Origin: Thalassospira xiamenensis M-5 = DSM 17429
GTDB taxonomy: Bacteria; Pseudomonadota; Alphaproteobacteria; Rhodospirillales; Thalassospiraceae
DNA: 64,000 nt
Direction of reading: 5' to 3'
Assembly (NCBI RefSeq): GCF_000300235.2
Contig: NZ_CP004388.1
Coordinates: 2,089,501 to 2,153,500, forward strand
Of the stretch, positions 48,672 through 58,018 are shown piece after piece. The stretch's first letter is position 1. Each line of letters opens with the position of its first letter. The notes under the pieces were generated by a model. It searched no databases and was not told the DNA's origin. It saw only the letters and a program-made list of their open reading frames with translations. Made by a program: the position numbers and the translations under genes.

Positions 48672-49244
48672 TTAGTTTTTCTTCTCTAGCTTGTCCTTAA
48701 GACCTGCGAGTTTTGCAAACGGGTTGGGACGCTCTTCTTCGTCTTCCGATTTGACCACGTCCGCAACTTTCGCGCCGTCCTTGCGCGGATAAGGGTTCAT
48801 TGCGACAGCAAGAAACTGTGCGACAACTTCACCAACATCAATTTTGCCATCTACCAATGGCTCTGGCTGATCCAGAAGCGCCATAAGCTCTTCTTCGGAA
48901 AGATCATCCAGATCATCGGGATTCGAAGGCAGGTCATCTTCGGATACGTGCGGAGAAAACAGAACCTCCACCTCGTCTTCGATGGTTTCGGGGACCGGCT
49001 CGAGTGTCGCAACACAACGCTGAACAATATCGGCATGCATGGGACCACGAAGGGTGACTTCGCCATTGCCTGCCGTCGTAGTCGTCAGGGTTGCTTTTAA
49101 GCTATTAATAGCAATCAGTTCGAAACGTTCAGCAAGCGCCTTGCGCTCCTTTTCATTTGCTTCGATCTCGATCTTGCTTTTTTTCCCGACCTGTTCGTCC
49201 GTATTAACGATGCGGGAAAATTCGGGTGTAATCTGTTCAGGCAT
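48672..49244 (-). CDS. DUF177 (YceD-family) protein
   Basis: Acidic protein of 190 aa of the YceD/DUF177 family, encoded near plsX-fabH in most bacteria and implicated with 23S rRNA/L32 metabolism. The VQRCVATLEPVPETIED segment and the EPLVDGKIDVGEVVAQFLAV motif are recognisable, and the end is basic (KLAGLKDKLEKKN). Follows the Cbp3-like chaperone gene by 12 nt. Confidence 0.88.
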   Translation of the reverse strand: MPEQITPEFSRIVNTDEQVGKKSKIEIEANEKERKALAERFELIAINSLKATLTTTTAGNGEVTLRGPMHADIVQRCVATLEPVPETIEDEVEVLFSPHVSEDDLPSNPDDLDDLSEEELMALLDQPEPLVDGKIDVGEVVAQFLAVAMNPYPRKDGAKVADVVKSEDEEERPNPFAKLAGLKDKLEKKN

Positions 49245-49256
49245 TGGGGCCTCTTT

Positions 49257-49808
49257 CTATTCGGTTGGTGCAACGGCGACTTCCGGCACAGCCGGAAAAT
49301 GGATAACGCCATTGTGTAATTCTTCGGTTTTCTGACGGTCAAGGTGTGCAAGGGCATCATTGATATAACCGACCATGGCCATCAATTGCGTATCACTAGC
49401 CTCGTTGTCGGCATATAGATTGCGGTTGAGTGCGGCGGCAAGTTCTATTGCACCGGATTGAACACCCTCTTCGTATGCGACAATGCGACCGTGATAGGAC
49501 TCCGACATTTTTCGGATGCGCTTCAGGATTCCGACATCACCAATTCCCATCTCACGCATATTCTGGTCAAGATCGGAAAACATCACGTCAAAGATTTCCT
49601 GCGCCAGTTCACGACTTTCATTGTCTTTTTTCAGACGCCGAAACAGAACAAAGGCATGCACCAGAATCAGGTCAAATCGCCCTTCCATGGTATCTGCGAC
49701 GCCAAGGCGTGTATAGAATTCTGGCTTGCGCGCCTGCCCCACCATTGCGGTGTACAGCGCAAAGGCAGCACTTTGTTTGCGGTCTTTTTTCTTCAACCAG
49801 CCGAACAA
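49257..49808 (-). CDS. Ubiquinol-cytochrome c chaperone (Cbp3/UbcC-like)
   Basis: Assembly chaperone of about 183 aa for the cytochrome bc1 complex. The Pfam ubiquinol-cytochrome c chaperone core reads ALYTAMVGQARKPEFYTRLG, VADTMEGRFDLILVHAFVL, and later RNLYADNEAS. I start at TTG 49808 because AAGGAG stands 8 nt upstream and the protein then begins FGWLKKKDRK as in relatives. A longer reading to 50117 would cross the divergent bamE start and has no family similarity. Confidence 0.82.
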   Translation of the reverse strand: MFGWLKKKDRKQSAAFALYTAMVGQARKPEFYTRLGVADTMEGRFDLILVHAFVLFRRLKKDNESRELAQEIFDVMFSDLDQNMREMGIGDVGILKRIRKMSESYHGRIVAYEEGVQSGAIELAAALNRNLYADNEASDTQLMAMVGYINDALAHLDRQKTEELHNGVIHFPAVPEVAVAPTE

Positions 49809-49971
49809 CAGTAACACTCCTTCGTTGACATTCCAGCCATGGCACGCAGAATGCCGTAAATTTCCCGGGGCGGCATCGCCCCAACATTGCCCGGCAATAT
49901 CATGCGCCCAGCGCTGAAACTCAAGGCAATTCCTTAATGACTTTAACTGGCTGATCGCTTTGGTGAGTTCC

Positions 49972-50421
49972 ATGCATACAAGAACAACACGCCTTTCCCT
50001 TATGATGCTGGCCGGATTGGCAGTGGCATTTGTTGCTGCCTGCAGCCCGCGTATCGCAACGCGCGGTAATGCTCCTGAACCCGAAGTTCTCGAACAAATC
50101 ATCGTCGGGCAATCCACAAAGGGTGATGTGACCGACCTTTTGGGATCGCCATCAAGCGTTGCGGCCTTTGACGAAAATGTCTGGCTTTATATTTCGCGCA
50201 GAACCGAAACAATTGCGTTTCTGGCACCGGATGTCGTTGAGCAAAAGGTCATTCTCGTCAGCTTTGATGCGGCAAACCGGGTCGATATCCTAAGCGAATA
50301 TGACCTTGAAGACGGTAAACCGGTCATTCCGACGGATCGGATCACGCCAACCGCAGGCAAGGAAATTACAGTTCTGCAGCAGCTGTTTGGCAACCTTGGT
50401 CGCTTCAGCGAAACCAAATAA
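49972..50421 (+). CDS. bamE: BamE-type outer-membrane lipoprotein
   Basis: Lipoprotein of 149 aa of the BamE/SmpA/OmlA family, part of the machine that inserts beta-barrel proteins. Signal peptide with lipobox VAAC ending at C24, then the SmpA domain (IVGQSTKGDVTDLLGSPS, FDENVWLYISRRTE). Start at 49972; in-frame TTG and GTG 9-12 nt earlier are possible. Divergent from the Cbp3-like gene with about 163 nt between starts; convergent with thiL downstream (15-nt gap). Confidence 0.92.
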   Translation: MHTRTTRLSLMMLAGLAVAFVAACSPRIATRGNAPEPEVLEQIIVGQSTKGDVTDLLGSPSSVAAFDENVWLYISRRTETIAFLAPDVVEQKVILVSFDAANRVDILSEYDLEDGKPVIPTDRITPTAGKEITVLQQLFGNLGRFSETK

Positions 50422-50436
50422 ATTCCAAATTCGTTT

Positions 50437-51414
50437 TCAGGCTTTGAAATGGTCGAACCCGTCATTGGCGAGTTCGACTATTTTTTTGTCGGCTCCGATG
50501 AGGTCGACCTGTCCAGGCTGGTCCGTCACCTTGCCAATGACCGTGACATCGTTACCCAAGGTTTTGATATCTGCTTGATCGGCGCAAATCAGAAGTTCGT
50601 AATCATCCCCGCCCCCCAGCACAGACGCCCATAGGGCGGGATCGGTATTTACCGCATTCATCGCTGCCTTTGATAATGGAATAAGATCCTTGTCAAAAAC
50701 CATGCCGACACCAGACGCCAAACAAATCTTGCGACAATCCCCGGCCAATCCGTCCGAAATATCCATCGCAGCATAGCGGCCATAAGCATCAGCGCATTTT
50801 CTGCCAATCGTCAGGCGTGGTTGCGGTAACAGGTATCGCGACGAAAGATAGGCACTATCGGCGGCGTCCAGCCCCATAAGGTTGCCCTGTAAGACCTTTA
50901 AGCCGAGTGCGCCATCGCCCAATGTACCGGTAACCGCAATCAAATCACCCGGTTTGGCCGCATCCCGCCGCATGGCGCGCCCAATTGGCACGGCACCGAA
51001 CGCCGTCAGGCTGAAAAATGTGGGACCTGGTGTTCCAACAGTATCGCCCCCCAGAAGCGGGGTATCATAGGTAGCACAATCCTGCCCCAAACCGTTCGCA
51101 AAGGAAGCGATCCAGTCTTCGGAAAGGTCGCGATTATAACCAGCCGTTAGCAGCACCCCCAAAGGATAAGCCCCCATAGCTGCAAGGTCAGACAGATTGA
51201 CACGCATAACCTTGCGCGCGATGTCGGCCGGATCATCCTGACTGCGAAAATGTACATCGGCCACAAGTGCGTCGACCGTAACAACAATTTCGTGCCCATC
51301 AGGTGGAGACAAAAGAGCCGCATCGTCCAGAAGGGACAATGCGGCTTTTGACTTTTGCGCGATGGGCGCAAAATGACGTGCGATCAGATCGAATTCTCCT
51401 GATCGCGCAACCAT
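50437..51414 (-). CDS. thiL: Thiamine-monophosphate kinase
   Basis: Forms thiamine diphosphate from thiamine monophosphate; 325 aa. AIR-synthase-like fold with DDAALL, VTVDALVADVHF, LLGGDTVGTPG, DISDGLAGDCRKI and GGDDYELL motifs. Start at 51414, one nucleotide after the nusB stop (TGA-T-ATG); the longer reading from 51465 lies inside nusB. Last gene of the rib-nusB-thiL run. Confidence 0.95.
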   Translation of the reverse strand: MVARSGEFDLIARHFAPIAQKSKAALSLLDDAALLSPPDGHEIVVTVDALVADVHFRSQDDPADIARKVMRVNLSDLAAMGAYPLGVLLTAGYNRDLSEDWIASFANGLGQDCATYDTPLLGGDTVGTPGPTFFSLTAFGAVPIGRAMRRDAAKPGDLIAVTGTLGDGALGLKVLQGNLMGLDAADSAYLSSRYLLPQPRLTIGRKCADAYGRYAAMDISDGLAGDCRKICLASGVGMVFDKDLIPLSKAAMNAVNTDPALWASVLGGGDDYELLICADQADIKTLGNDVTVIGKVTDQPGQVDLIGADKKIVELANDGFDHFKA

Positions 51415-51415
51415 A

Positions 51416-51913
51416 TCAATTCTTACCAGCTTCACCCGCACGAAGCGTTTTGCCGATCCGGTCAAGGACAGCGTTTACAAGCTTCGGCTCGGTTTCGTCA
51501 AAGAACGAATGGGCAGCGTCCACATATTCAGTGATGACAACGCGCATCGGTACATCTTCGCGCATCATCAACTCATAGGTTCCTGCACGCAGAATACAGC
51601 GCAAAACAGTTTCAAGACGTTTGGTTGTCCAACCCTTTTCCAGAGCTGAGTCGATCAGCCCGTCAAGATCGACCGTGCGCGCAGTAACCCCCTGAACCAG
51701 GTCGGCAAAAAATCCGCGATCCGGATCAATCAGATTGTCATTGGGCTCATCAAGGTCGCGAATACCTTCGCCATCAAGACGGAAATCCGAATATTCGCGC
51801 ACGACGTCACCTGCCGAAAGCTGGGAAAGCTCTGCCTGGTATAGCGCCTGAATGGCGGCAAAACGCGCAGCACTGCGTCGTTGGGCGGCTGATGCCTTGG
51901 GTTTATCAGTCAT
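51416..51913 (-). CDS. nusB: Transcription antitermination factor NusB
   Basis: RNA-binding protein of 165 aa that binds boxA with NusE (S10) for rRNA antitermination. It begins with a basic tail and ARFAAIQALYQAELS, and ends with a helical bundle including LRAGTYELM and VVITEYVDAAHSFFDETEPKLVNAVLD. Its start overlaps the ribH stop (TAATG). Confidence 0.95.
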   Translation of the reverse strand: MTDKPKASAAQRRSAARFAAIQALYQAELSQLSAGDVVREYSDFRLDGEGIRDLDEPNDNLIDPDRGFFADLVQGVTARTVDLDGLIDSALEKGWTTKRLETVLRCILRAGTYELMMREDVPMRVVITEYVDAAHSFFDETEPKLVNAVLDRIGKTLRAGEAGKN

Positions 51914-52377
51914 TACTTGTGATGTATTCCAAAATGGTTTTGAACTTCAATCATACGAAGAACAGCACGGGCGGCCTCGCCACCTTTATTCTTCTGATCT
52001 GCCTTGGCGCGTGCAAGTGCCTGGGCTTCATTTTCAACGGTCAGGATGCCATTGCCGATCGCCAGACGGTAATCAAGGCAAAGCTGCATCAATGCGCGAT
52101 TTGCTTCTTCACAGATATGGTCGTAATGCGTTGTTTCACCGCGAATAACGCAGCCAAGTGCCAAGTAGCCATCATAGCGCGGACCAGTCGCAAGATCAGC
52201 CATGGACTGAACAGCGTAGCGGATTGCTATCGGAACCTCGAAGGCACCTGAAACAGAAATCCGGTCCCAGGTTGCACCGCCAGCTTCGAGCGTCGACGCA
52301 GCCCCTTTGACCAGATCTTCGACGATATGGGTGTAATAAGGCGCATCAACGATCAGAATGTGCGGACCGTTACTCAT
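51913..52377 (-). CDS. ribH: Lumazine synthase RibH
   Basis: Forms 6,7-dimethyl-8-ribityllumazine; 154 aa. Motifs VSGAFEVPIAIRYA, YLALGCVIRGETTHYDHI and the NGILTVENEAQALAR segment. Located between ribBX and nusB; stop overlaps the start of nusB by 1 nt and its ATG follows ribBX after 2 nt. Confidence 0.97.
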   Translation of the reverse strand: MSNGPHILIVDAPYYTHIVEDLVKGAASTLEAGGATWDRISVSGAFEVPIAIRYAVQSMADLATGPRYDGYLALGCVIRGETTHYDHICEEANRALMQLCLDYRLAIGNGILTVENEAQALARAKADQKNKGGEAARAVLRMIEVQNHFGIHHK

Positions 52378-52379
52378 GT

Positions 52380-53534
52380 TTATTCCTCCGAGACAACAAG
52401 CGGACGCTGATCAACCAGATTTAGACCGAACCCGTCAAGTCCTACGATGTGTCTTTTGGTATTTGAAAGCAAAATCATATCGCGAACGCCAAGATCAAGC
52501 AGGATCTGTGCGCCAACACCATAGTCACGCAAATCAGAGTCGTCAGCAGATTTTGCGATTTCCTGACGCAGAGCATCTCCGTCCCCGCCATTGAGCTCGA
52601 TAAGCTTTGCAATAGACGATGAAAGCGTATTGGGGCGCGGTTCACGGATGAGAACAATAACGCCACGCCCCTCCTCGCCAATCTGCCGCATTGCGGCCTG
52701 CAACTCGCCGCCATGCGCTCCTTGCCGGTCGCCAAGCACATCTTCAAGCACATTCAATGCGTGGACACGCGTCAGAACCGGCTTTGCATCAGAAATGTCG
52801 CCCTTCACCAAAGCAATATGTTCGGCATATGTGACATTGTTGACATACAGATTGAGCTCAAACTCGCCGCCATGCACCGAATTGATTTTTGTTGTCGCCT
52901 TACGCTGAACAACTCTTTCATGCTTCCGGCGATAGCGGATCAAATCGGCAATCTGGGCGATTTTGAGATTATGCTTTTTGGCGAACTCAACAAGTTCCGG
53001 CAAACGCGCCATTTCGCCGCTTTCGCTCATGATCTCGCAAATAACGCCAGATGGATTGAGGCCCGCAAGGCGCGAAATATCAACCGATGCTTCGGTGTGC
53101 CCCGCCCTCACAAGAACGCCACCTGGACGCGCGCGCAAAGGAAAGACATGCCCCGGGGTCACTATATCGTCGGAAGTTGATTTTGTATCAATCGCCACGG
53201 AAATTGTTCGCGCCCTGTCCGGGGCGGAAATACCGGTTGTCACACCTGTTGCCGCTTCGATCGAAACTGTAAACGCCGTTTCATGCCGCGTACCATTTCG
53301 CGCGCTCATCAACGGCAGCCCAAGATGATCGCAACGTTCGGATTCCAGCGTCAGACAAATAAGCCCACGGCCATAAGTTGCCATAAAGTTTATGGCATCC
53401 GGTGTTGCCATTTGGGCGGGAATAACCAGATCACCCTCGTTTTCCCGGTCCTCGTCATCGACAAGAATAAACATCCGGCCATTTCGGGCTTCTTCAATAA
53501 CATCTTCAATTGGTGACAGATAACGATGCGGCAT
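52380..53534 (-). CDS. ribBX: RibBX: DHBP synthase with degenerate GCHII-like domain
   Basis: Fusion of 384 aa. The N-terminal half (1-205) is an intact 3,4-dihydroxy-2-butanone-4-phosphate synthase ([10 protein letters not shown] at 26-35, [10 protein letters not shown] at 126-135). The C-terminal half aligns with GTP cyclohydrolase II, but the three zinc cysteines are replaced (N261, G272 and H274 in [20 protein letters not shown]). This fits the RibBX variant described in Proteobacteria, which lacks cyclohydrolase activity. A separate ribA should exist elsewhere. Start at 53534, 6 nt after ribE. Confidence 0.93.
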   Translation of the reverse strand: MPHRYLSPIEDVIEEARNGRMFILVDDEDRENEGDLVIPAQMATPDAINFMATYGRGLICLTLESERCDHLGLPLMSARNGTRHETAFTVSIEAATGVTTGISAPDRARTISVAIDTKSTSDDIVTPGHVFPLRARPGGVLVRAGHTEASVDISRLAGLNPSGVICEIMSESGEMARLPELVEFAKKHNLKIAQIADLIRYRRKHERVVQRKATTKINSVHGGEFELNLYVNNVTYAEHIALVKGDISDAKPVLTRVHALNVLEDVLGDRQGAHGGELQAAMRQIGEEGRGVIVLIREPRPNTLSSSIAKLIELNGGDGDALRQEIAKSADDSDLRDYGVGAQILLDLGVRDMILLSNTKRHIVGLDGFGLNLVDQRPLVVSEE

Positions 53535-53540
53535 GGTCGT

Positions 53541-54128
53541 TCAATCCTTACCCAGCATGCGCGCGACATAACGCGCCAGCATATCAATCTCGAAATTGAT
53601 CCGGTCACCTGGTTGTTTCGATCCCAGCGTCGTGTGAGTCTGGGTATGGGGTATCAGATTGATACCAAAAGTGTTTCCGTCAACCTCATTGACAGTCAAT
53701 GAAACACCTTCAAGCGTTACCGAGCCTTTTGACGCAATGTATTTCGCAAAAGCTTCAGGAACCTCGAATGTCAAACGAAGGGAATCACCTTCGGGAATGC
53801 ATTTTATCAGCTTCGCAACACCGTCCACATGACCGGATACGATATGCCCGCCCAACTCGTCCCCGATCCGTGTGGCCTGTTCCAGATTCATGCGCGATCC
53901 GACCTCAAGATCGCCCAAAGTCGTCTTATCAAGACTTTCGGCAGATGCCTCGATGGCAAACCAGTCCGAACCAGTTTCGATAACGGTCATGCACGCACCA
54001 TTACAGGCAATCGACGCCCCAAGAGCGATTTTAGAGGTATCAAAAGCGGTCGAGAATTCGAAACGGGTGTCGCCGCGTTTTTCGATTTTCCGAACAGATC
54101 CTATATCCGTAATGATGCCAGTGAACAT
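53541..54128 (-). CDS. ribE: Riboflavin synthase alpha chain
   Basis: Converts two lumazines into riboflavin; 195 aa. Two lumazine-binding repeats, the first starting MFTGIITDIGSV, with the GACMTVIE segment, and the second with GDELGGHIVSGHVDGVA. It lies between ribD (4-nt gap) and ribBX (6 nt). Confidence 0.96.
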   Translation of the reverse strand: MFTGIITDIGSVRKIEKRGDTRFEFSTAFDTSKIALGASIACNGACMTVIETGSDWFAIEASAESLDKTTLGDLEVGSRMNLEQATRIGDELGGHIVSGHVDGVAKLIKCIPEGDSLRLTFEVPEAFAKYIASKGSVTLEGVSLTVNEVDGNTFGINLIPHTQTHTTLGSKQPGDRINFEIDMLARYVARMLGKD

Positions 54129-54132
54129 TTAT

Positions 54133-55254
54133 CTATTCCGTTATTTTTTCGTAAGTTATCGCAATATCTTTGCCAACTGGACGAACAGATGTGCGCTGAA
54201 AACGTGGCATGTCTGAAAGGTGATCAAGCCCGAGCTCAGCGATCATCGCCTTGCCTTCTGCCCCGATCAGGGATGGTGCAATGAAATGAACCACCCGATC
54301 AATCAAATCTCGATGCACCAAGTCGGCAGCCAGATTGCCGCCACTTTCAACCAAAACACGCGTCAGACCCTGCTCGCCCAAATGTTTCATCACGTCATTT
54401 AGGTCGAAATGATCATTCTCGCACCCGGCAGTAAGTACTTTGACCCCGGTTTTCCCAAATTTTTCAAAAACTTCGTCAAATTTGTCTTGGGATGTAATGA
54501 TCCAGGTAGGAACTTTTTGGGCACCACGGAACAATTCCGCCGATACAGGTACATCGCCATTGCGATCAAGGACAACACGAACAGGTGATTGGGCTTCCCG
54601 TCCGGGGATACGGCATGTGAGAGTGGGGTTATCAACAATGACAGTCTTGGCACCAACAAGGATCGCATCGTGATTGGCCCTCAACAGGTGACCATACTCA
54701 CGCGCAATATCCTCCGTTATCCACTGGCTCTCACCAGAGCGCGTCGCGGATCGGGCATCGATGGTGGATGCCAGTTTTAAGGTAATGATCGGCCGGCCAG
54801 AAACAATGCGCGATAGGAACCCGGCATTGATGCGATGGGCTTCGTCGCCATAAAGCCCTGTTTCAACTGTGATGCCCGCATCACGTAACATTTTGTACCC
54901 TTTGCCTGAAACTCGACGATCAGGGTCTTCCAGGGCGCTGACGACACGCTTTACACCAGCTTCGATCAGTCCCAACGCACAAGGCGGCGATTTACCAAAA
55001 TGACTACAGGGTTCAAGCGTTACATAGGCCGTAGAATTGCGTGCTTTATCGCCTGCCTCGTCAAGTGCGACACGCTCTGCATGTGGGCGACCACCCGGCT
55101 TGGTAAAACCACGACCGACGATTGCCCCTTCAGAAGAAACCAGAACACACCCAACTGACGGGTTGGGCCAGACATTTCCCAGACCACGTTTTGACAGGCT
55201 TAGCGCAACCCGCATGAAATGCCGGTCGTCATCTGAAAACGCGGTGGCTGTCAT
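54133..55254 (-). CDS. ribD: Riboflavin deaminase/reductase RibD
   Basis: Bifunctional enzyme of 373 aa. N-terminal cytidine-deaminase-like zinc site: H58-A-E60 and C83/C92 (VTLEPCSHFGKSPPCA). C-terminal NADPH-dependent reductase (about 150-370; TLKLASTIDARSATRSGESQWI). Its ATG overlaps the nrdR stop (TAATG), so the two are coupled. No FMN riboswitch is visible upstream of ribD. Confidence 0.96.
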   Translation of the reverse strand: MTATAFSDDDRHFMRVALSLSKRGLGNVWPNPSVGCVLVSSEGAIVGRGFTKPGGRPHAERVALDEAGDKARNSTAYVTLEPCSHFGKSPPCALGLIEAGVKRVVSALEDPDRRVSGKGYKMLRDAGITVETGLYGDEAHRINAGFLSRIVSGRPIITLKLASTIDARSATRSGESQWITEDIAREYGHLLRANHDAILVGAKTVIVDNPTLTCRIPGREAQSPVRVVLDRNGDVPVSAELFRGAQKVPTWIITSQDKFDEVFEKFGKTGVKVLTAGCENDHFDLNDVMKHLGEQGLTRVLVESGGNLAADLVHRDLIDRVVHFIAPSLIGAEGKAMIAELGLDHLSDMPRFQRTSVRPVGKDIAITYEKITE

Positions 55255-55727
55255 TACTCTGTGTCCGCCTCTTCTTCCCCATCATGCATGTTTTCCACGA
55301 ATTGCTCAAAATCGCGGGCTTCTCGGAAATTTTTATACACCGAAGCATAACGGACATAAGCAACCTGATCGAGAGCGATCAAAGCTCCCATGACCATTTC
55401 ACCGATTGTGTCGGTGGAAATGTCGCTTTCACCACTGCTTTCAAGGCGTCGTTGAATGCCGTTTAACGCCTTTTCGACACGTTCGTCCTCAATCGGGCGC
55501 TTCCGGCAGGCAAGAAAGATTGATCGCGCAAGTTTGTCACGATCAAACAATTCGCGTTGCCCGTCCTTTTTCACCACCATCAATTCACGCAGCTGAACAC
55601 GTTCAAATGTCGTGAATCGCGACCCGCAGGCCGGACAAAACCGGCGTCTGCGAATTGCGTGATGTTCCTCGGTCGGACGGGAGTCCTTGACCTGGGTGTC
55701 TGTATGGCCGCAGAACGGACAACGCAT
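55254..55727 (-). CDS. nrdR: Ribonucleotide reductase repressor NrdR
   Basis: Zinc-ribbon plus ATP-cone repressor of 157 aa that senses dATP/ATP and silences nrd genes. Zinc ligands C3, C6, C31 and C34. The ATP-cone starts near residue 50 ([20 protein letters not shown]). Standing between glyA and ribD, its usual neighbours in Alphaproteobacteria; 24 nt after the glyA stop. Confidence 0.96.
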   Translation of the reverse strand: MRCPFCGHTDTQVKDSRPTEEHHAIRRRRFCPACGSRFTTFERVQLRELMVVKKDGQRELFDRDKLARSIFLACRKRPIEDERVEKALNGIQRRLESSGESDISTDTIGEMVMGALIALDQVAYVRYASVYKNFREARDFEQFVENMHDGEEEADTE

Positions 55728-55751
55728 TGTTTTTACTCTCTCCCGATATAA

Positions 55752-57026
55752 TCAGGCATAAATCGGGAAGCGTTTGCAAAGGTCTTCGACCTTGGTGCGA
55801 ACTGCCGTTTCGACCTGGGCATTGCCATCAGGATTATCAACAAGAGCATCAAGCACATCGCCAATCAGTTCACCGATCTGCCTGAATTCCTCGACACCAA
55901 AACCACGGGTGGTGCCTGCCGGTGTCCCCAAACGAACGCCGGACGTGATGGTCGGTTTTTCGGTGTCGAACGGAATGCCGTTCTTGTTGCAGGTGATTCC
56001 TGCACGCTCAAGCGCAACTTCTGCATTGTTGCCTTTGAGGCCTTTCGGACGCAGGTCAACCAGCATCAGATGAGTATCGGTGCCTCCGGTCACGATATCG
56101 AAACCACGCTTGACCAGAACTTCGGCCAATGCCTTGGCGTTATCGACGACCTGCTGCGCATATTCCTTGAATTCGGGGCGCAAGGCTTCGCCAAAGGCAA
56201 CCGCCTTGGCAGCGATAACATGCATCAATGGGCCGCCCTGCAAGCCAGGGAAGACTGCAGAATTGATCTTTTTGCCGATTTCAACATTGTTCGACAGGAT
56301 CATACCGCCACGCGGACCGCGAAGGGTTTTATGCGTCGTGGTTGTCACGACATCGGCATAGGGAAGCGGGCTCGGATGAACGCCACCGGCGACAAGACCG
56401 GCGAAATGCGCCATATCAACCATCAACAACGCACCGACCTTGTCGGCGATTTCACGGAAGCGTTTGAAATCGATCTGGCGCGGAATGGCTGAACCACCTG
56501 CAATGATCAGTGTCGGCTTGTGCTCCACAGCAAGAGCTTCGACCTGATCGTAATCAAGCGTCAGATCGTCTTCACGCACACCATACTGGATGGCATTAAA
56601 CCATTTGCCAGAAAGTGCCGGGCGTGCTCCGTGGGTAAGATGCCCGCCTGCATCAAGCGACATGCCAAGGATGGTATCCCCCGGCTTGCAAAGGGCAAGC
56701 ATGACCGCACCATTTGCCTGCGCGCCAGAATGCGGCTGCACGTTGACAAATTCACACCCAAACAGTTCTTTTGCACGATTGATCGCAAGTTCTTCTGCAA
56801 CGTCGACAAACTCGCAGCCACCATAATACCGGCGCGAAGGATAGCCTTCGGCGTATTTGTTGGTCAGAACCGTTCCCTGTGCCTCGATCACAGCCTTGGA
56901 AACAATGTTTTCCGAAGCAATCATTTCGATCTGGTTCTGCTGGCGATCCAGTTCATCGGTGATCGATTTGAACAGTGCCGGATCTGCTTCTGACAAGCTG
57001 GTAGAGAAAAAGCCTTTGAATGACAT
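55752..57026 (-). CDS. glyA: Serine hydroxymethyltransferase
   Basis: PLP enzyme of 424 aa interconverting serine and glycine with tetrahydrofolate. PLP lysine in [16 protein letters not shown] (about residue 232), substrate sites in [15 protein letters not shown] and [17 protein letters not shown]. First gene of the glyA-nrdR-rib run. No glycine riboswitch is seen in the 84-nt spacer to rpiB. Confidence 0.97.
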   Translation of the reverse strand: MSFKGFFSTSLSEADPALFKSITDELDRQQNQIEMIASENIVSKAVIEAQGTVLTNKYAEGYPSRRYYGGCEFVDVAEELAINRAKELFGCEFVNVQPHSGAQANGAVMLALCKPGDTILGMSLDAGGHLTHGARPALSGKWFNAIQYGVREDDLTLDYDQVEALAVEHKPTLIIAGGSAIPRQIDFKRFREIADKVGALLMVDMAHFAGLVAGGVHPSPLPYADVVTTTTHKTLRGPRGGMILSNNVEIGKKINSAVFPGLQGGPLMHVIAAKAVAFGEALRPEFKEYAQQVVDNAKALAEVLVKRGFDIVTGGTDTHLMLVDLRPKGLKGNNAEVALERAGITCNKNGIPFDTEKPTITSGVRLGTPAGTTRGFGVEEFRQIGELIGDVLDALVDNPDGNAQVETAVRTKVEDLCKRFPIYA

Positions 57027-57110
57027 TATGGGGCCTCTCGATACAATGTGGCGGGGCCGAACGCAGCAAAGTTCGAAACCCGTACCGGGTTATTGCCAGG
57101 TGGCGAAAAA

Positions 57111-57557
57111 TCAGTCGGTAAGCGAAGAAAGTTTTTCAACACGCCGTTCGTGACGACCGCCTTCGAATTCCGTCATCATAAACGCGTTAACGCAATCAAG
57201 CGCCGTCGCATCACCCAAAAGGCGTGCGCCGAGGCACAGAACATTGGCGTTGTTGTGTTGACGGCAAAGTTCGGCTGACAGGCGATCATGTACTAAGGCA
57301 GCACGAATTTGAGGATATCGGTTGGCAGCGATGCTCATACCGATCCCGGAACCGCATACAAGAATACCGCGTTCAGCCTTGCCATCGATAATCGATTTGG
57401 CAACGGCTTTCGCATAATCCGGGTAATCAACTGACGTAGAACCGTCGGTTCCAAGGTCGAGAACCTCCCAGCCATTTCCGGCAAGCGACTTGATGATTTG
57501 GGATTTAAGTTCAACACCACCGTGATCGGCAGCGATGGCAATGGTCTTGGCTGTCAT
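57111..57557 (-). CDS. rpiB: Ribose-5-phosphate isomerase B
   Basis: Isomerase of 148 aa for ribose/ribulose 5-phosphate. AIAADHGGVELK near the N-terminus, the catalytic cysteine in GILVCGSGIGMSIAAN, and NVLCLGAR later. Start at 57557 (MTAKTIAIA), with AAGGGC upstream; the longer reading from 57629 is not family-like. It lies upstream of glyA and probably in the same transcript. Confidence 0.94.
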   Translation of the reverse strand: MTAKTIAIAADHGGVELKSQIIKSLAGNGWEVLDLGTDGSTSVDYPDYAKAVAKSIIDGKAERGILVCGSGIGMSIAANRYPQIRAALVHDRLSAELCRQHNNANVLCLGARLLGDATALDCVNAFMMTEFEGGRHERRVEKLSSLTD

Positions 57558-58018
57558 ATGCGAGCCCTTGGTAAATACGCCAAACAGTAATTTGGAGCGC
57601 CTTTTAGCACATAGCTTTGCAACTGCCAACGCACAGCGGCCTATGTTGCCAAAGTTTTAAGTCAGCAACTTTTAAGCGCACAGAACGACACTTGACTACA
57701 CTTAAAAAAGACATTCACACCCATTGCGTTAGAAAATCATCAACTAAAGAAAAACAACGACGCATATACATTGATATAAACCCCACCATACGCTATCGAA
57801 CAAAATCGACGAAACAAAAGGTGTGGAATCTTTATCAATTAAACCGCATTACCGGTCATGCCTTTGCAGATTTTATTTGTTTCTCATCTCGCATAGGTTT
57901 TCCTTGTTTTGAAAATTTAAGTAGAATCGATATATTGAATAACAGTCTTGTTTGACTATATTCGTAAAATAATGCAAAAAGCATTGCCTATTCATAATAG
58001 CGAAGGAAATATTTTAAG
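57558..58018. other. 461-bp AT-rich region between rpiB and mucR
   Basis: The stretch between the divergent rpiB and mucR starts contains many A/T runs. I reject the 112-aa plus-strand reading at 57617-57955 (no ribosome site, no family). It should carry the rpiB promoter and the mucR promoter. MucR/Ros proteins bind AT-rich DNA and often repress their own gene, so autoregulation is plausible. Confidence 0.5.
57935..57962 (+). promoter_or_regulatory. Candidate promoter of mucR
   Basis: TTGAAT (57935-57940), 16-bp spacer, TATATT (57957-57962). Transcription would begin near 57969, about 50 nt before the mucR ATG. Confidence 0.45.

Noticed and set aside
49972..49973. Apparent overlapping divergent start codons of bamE and the Cbp3-like gene
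   Set aside because: The minus-strand ATG at 49973 has no ribosome site; the better start at 49808 removes the overlap.
57027..57110. Glycine riboswitch upstream of glyA
   Set aside because: The 84-nt spacer is too short and lacks the conserved aptamer pattern.
57617..57955. 112-aa open frame upstream of mucR
   Set aside because: AT-rich, no ribosome site, no recognisable family, and codon use unlike the neighbours; treated as intergenic.
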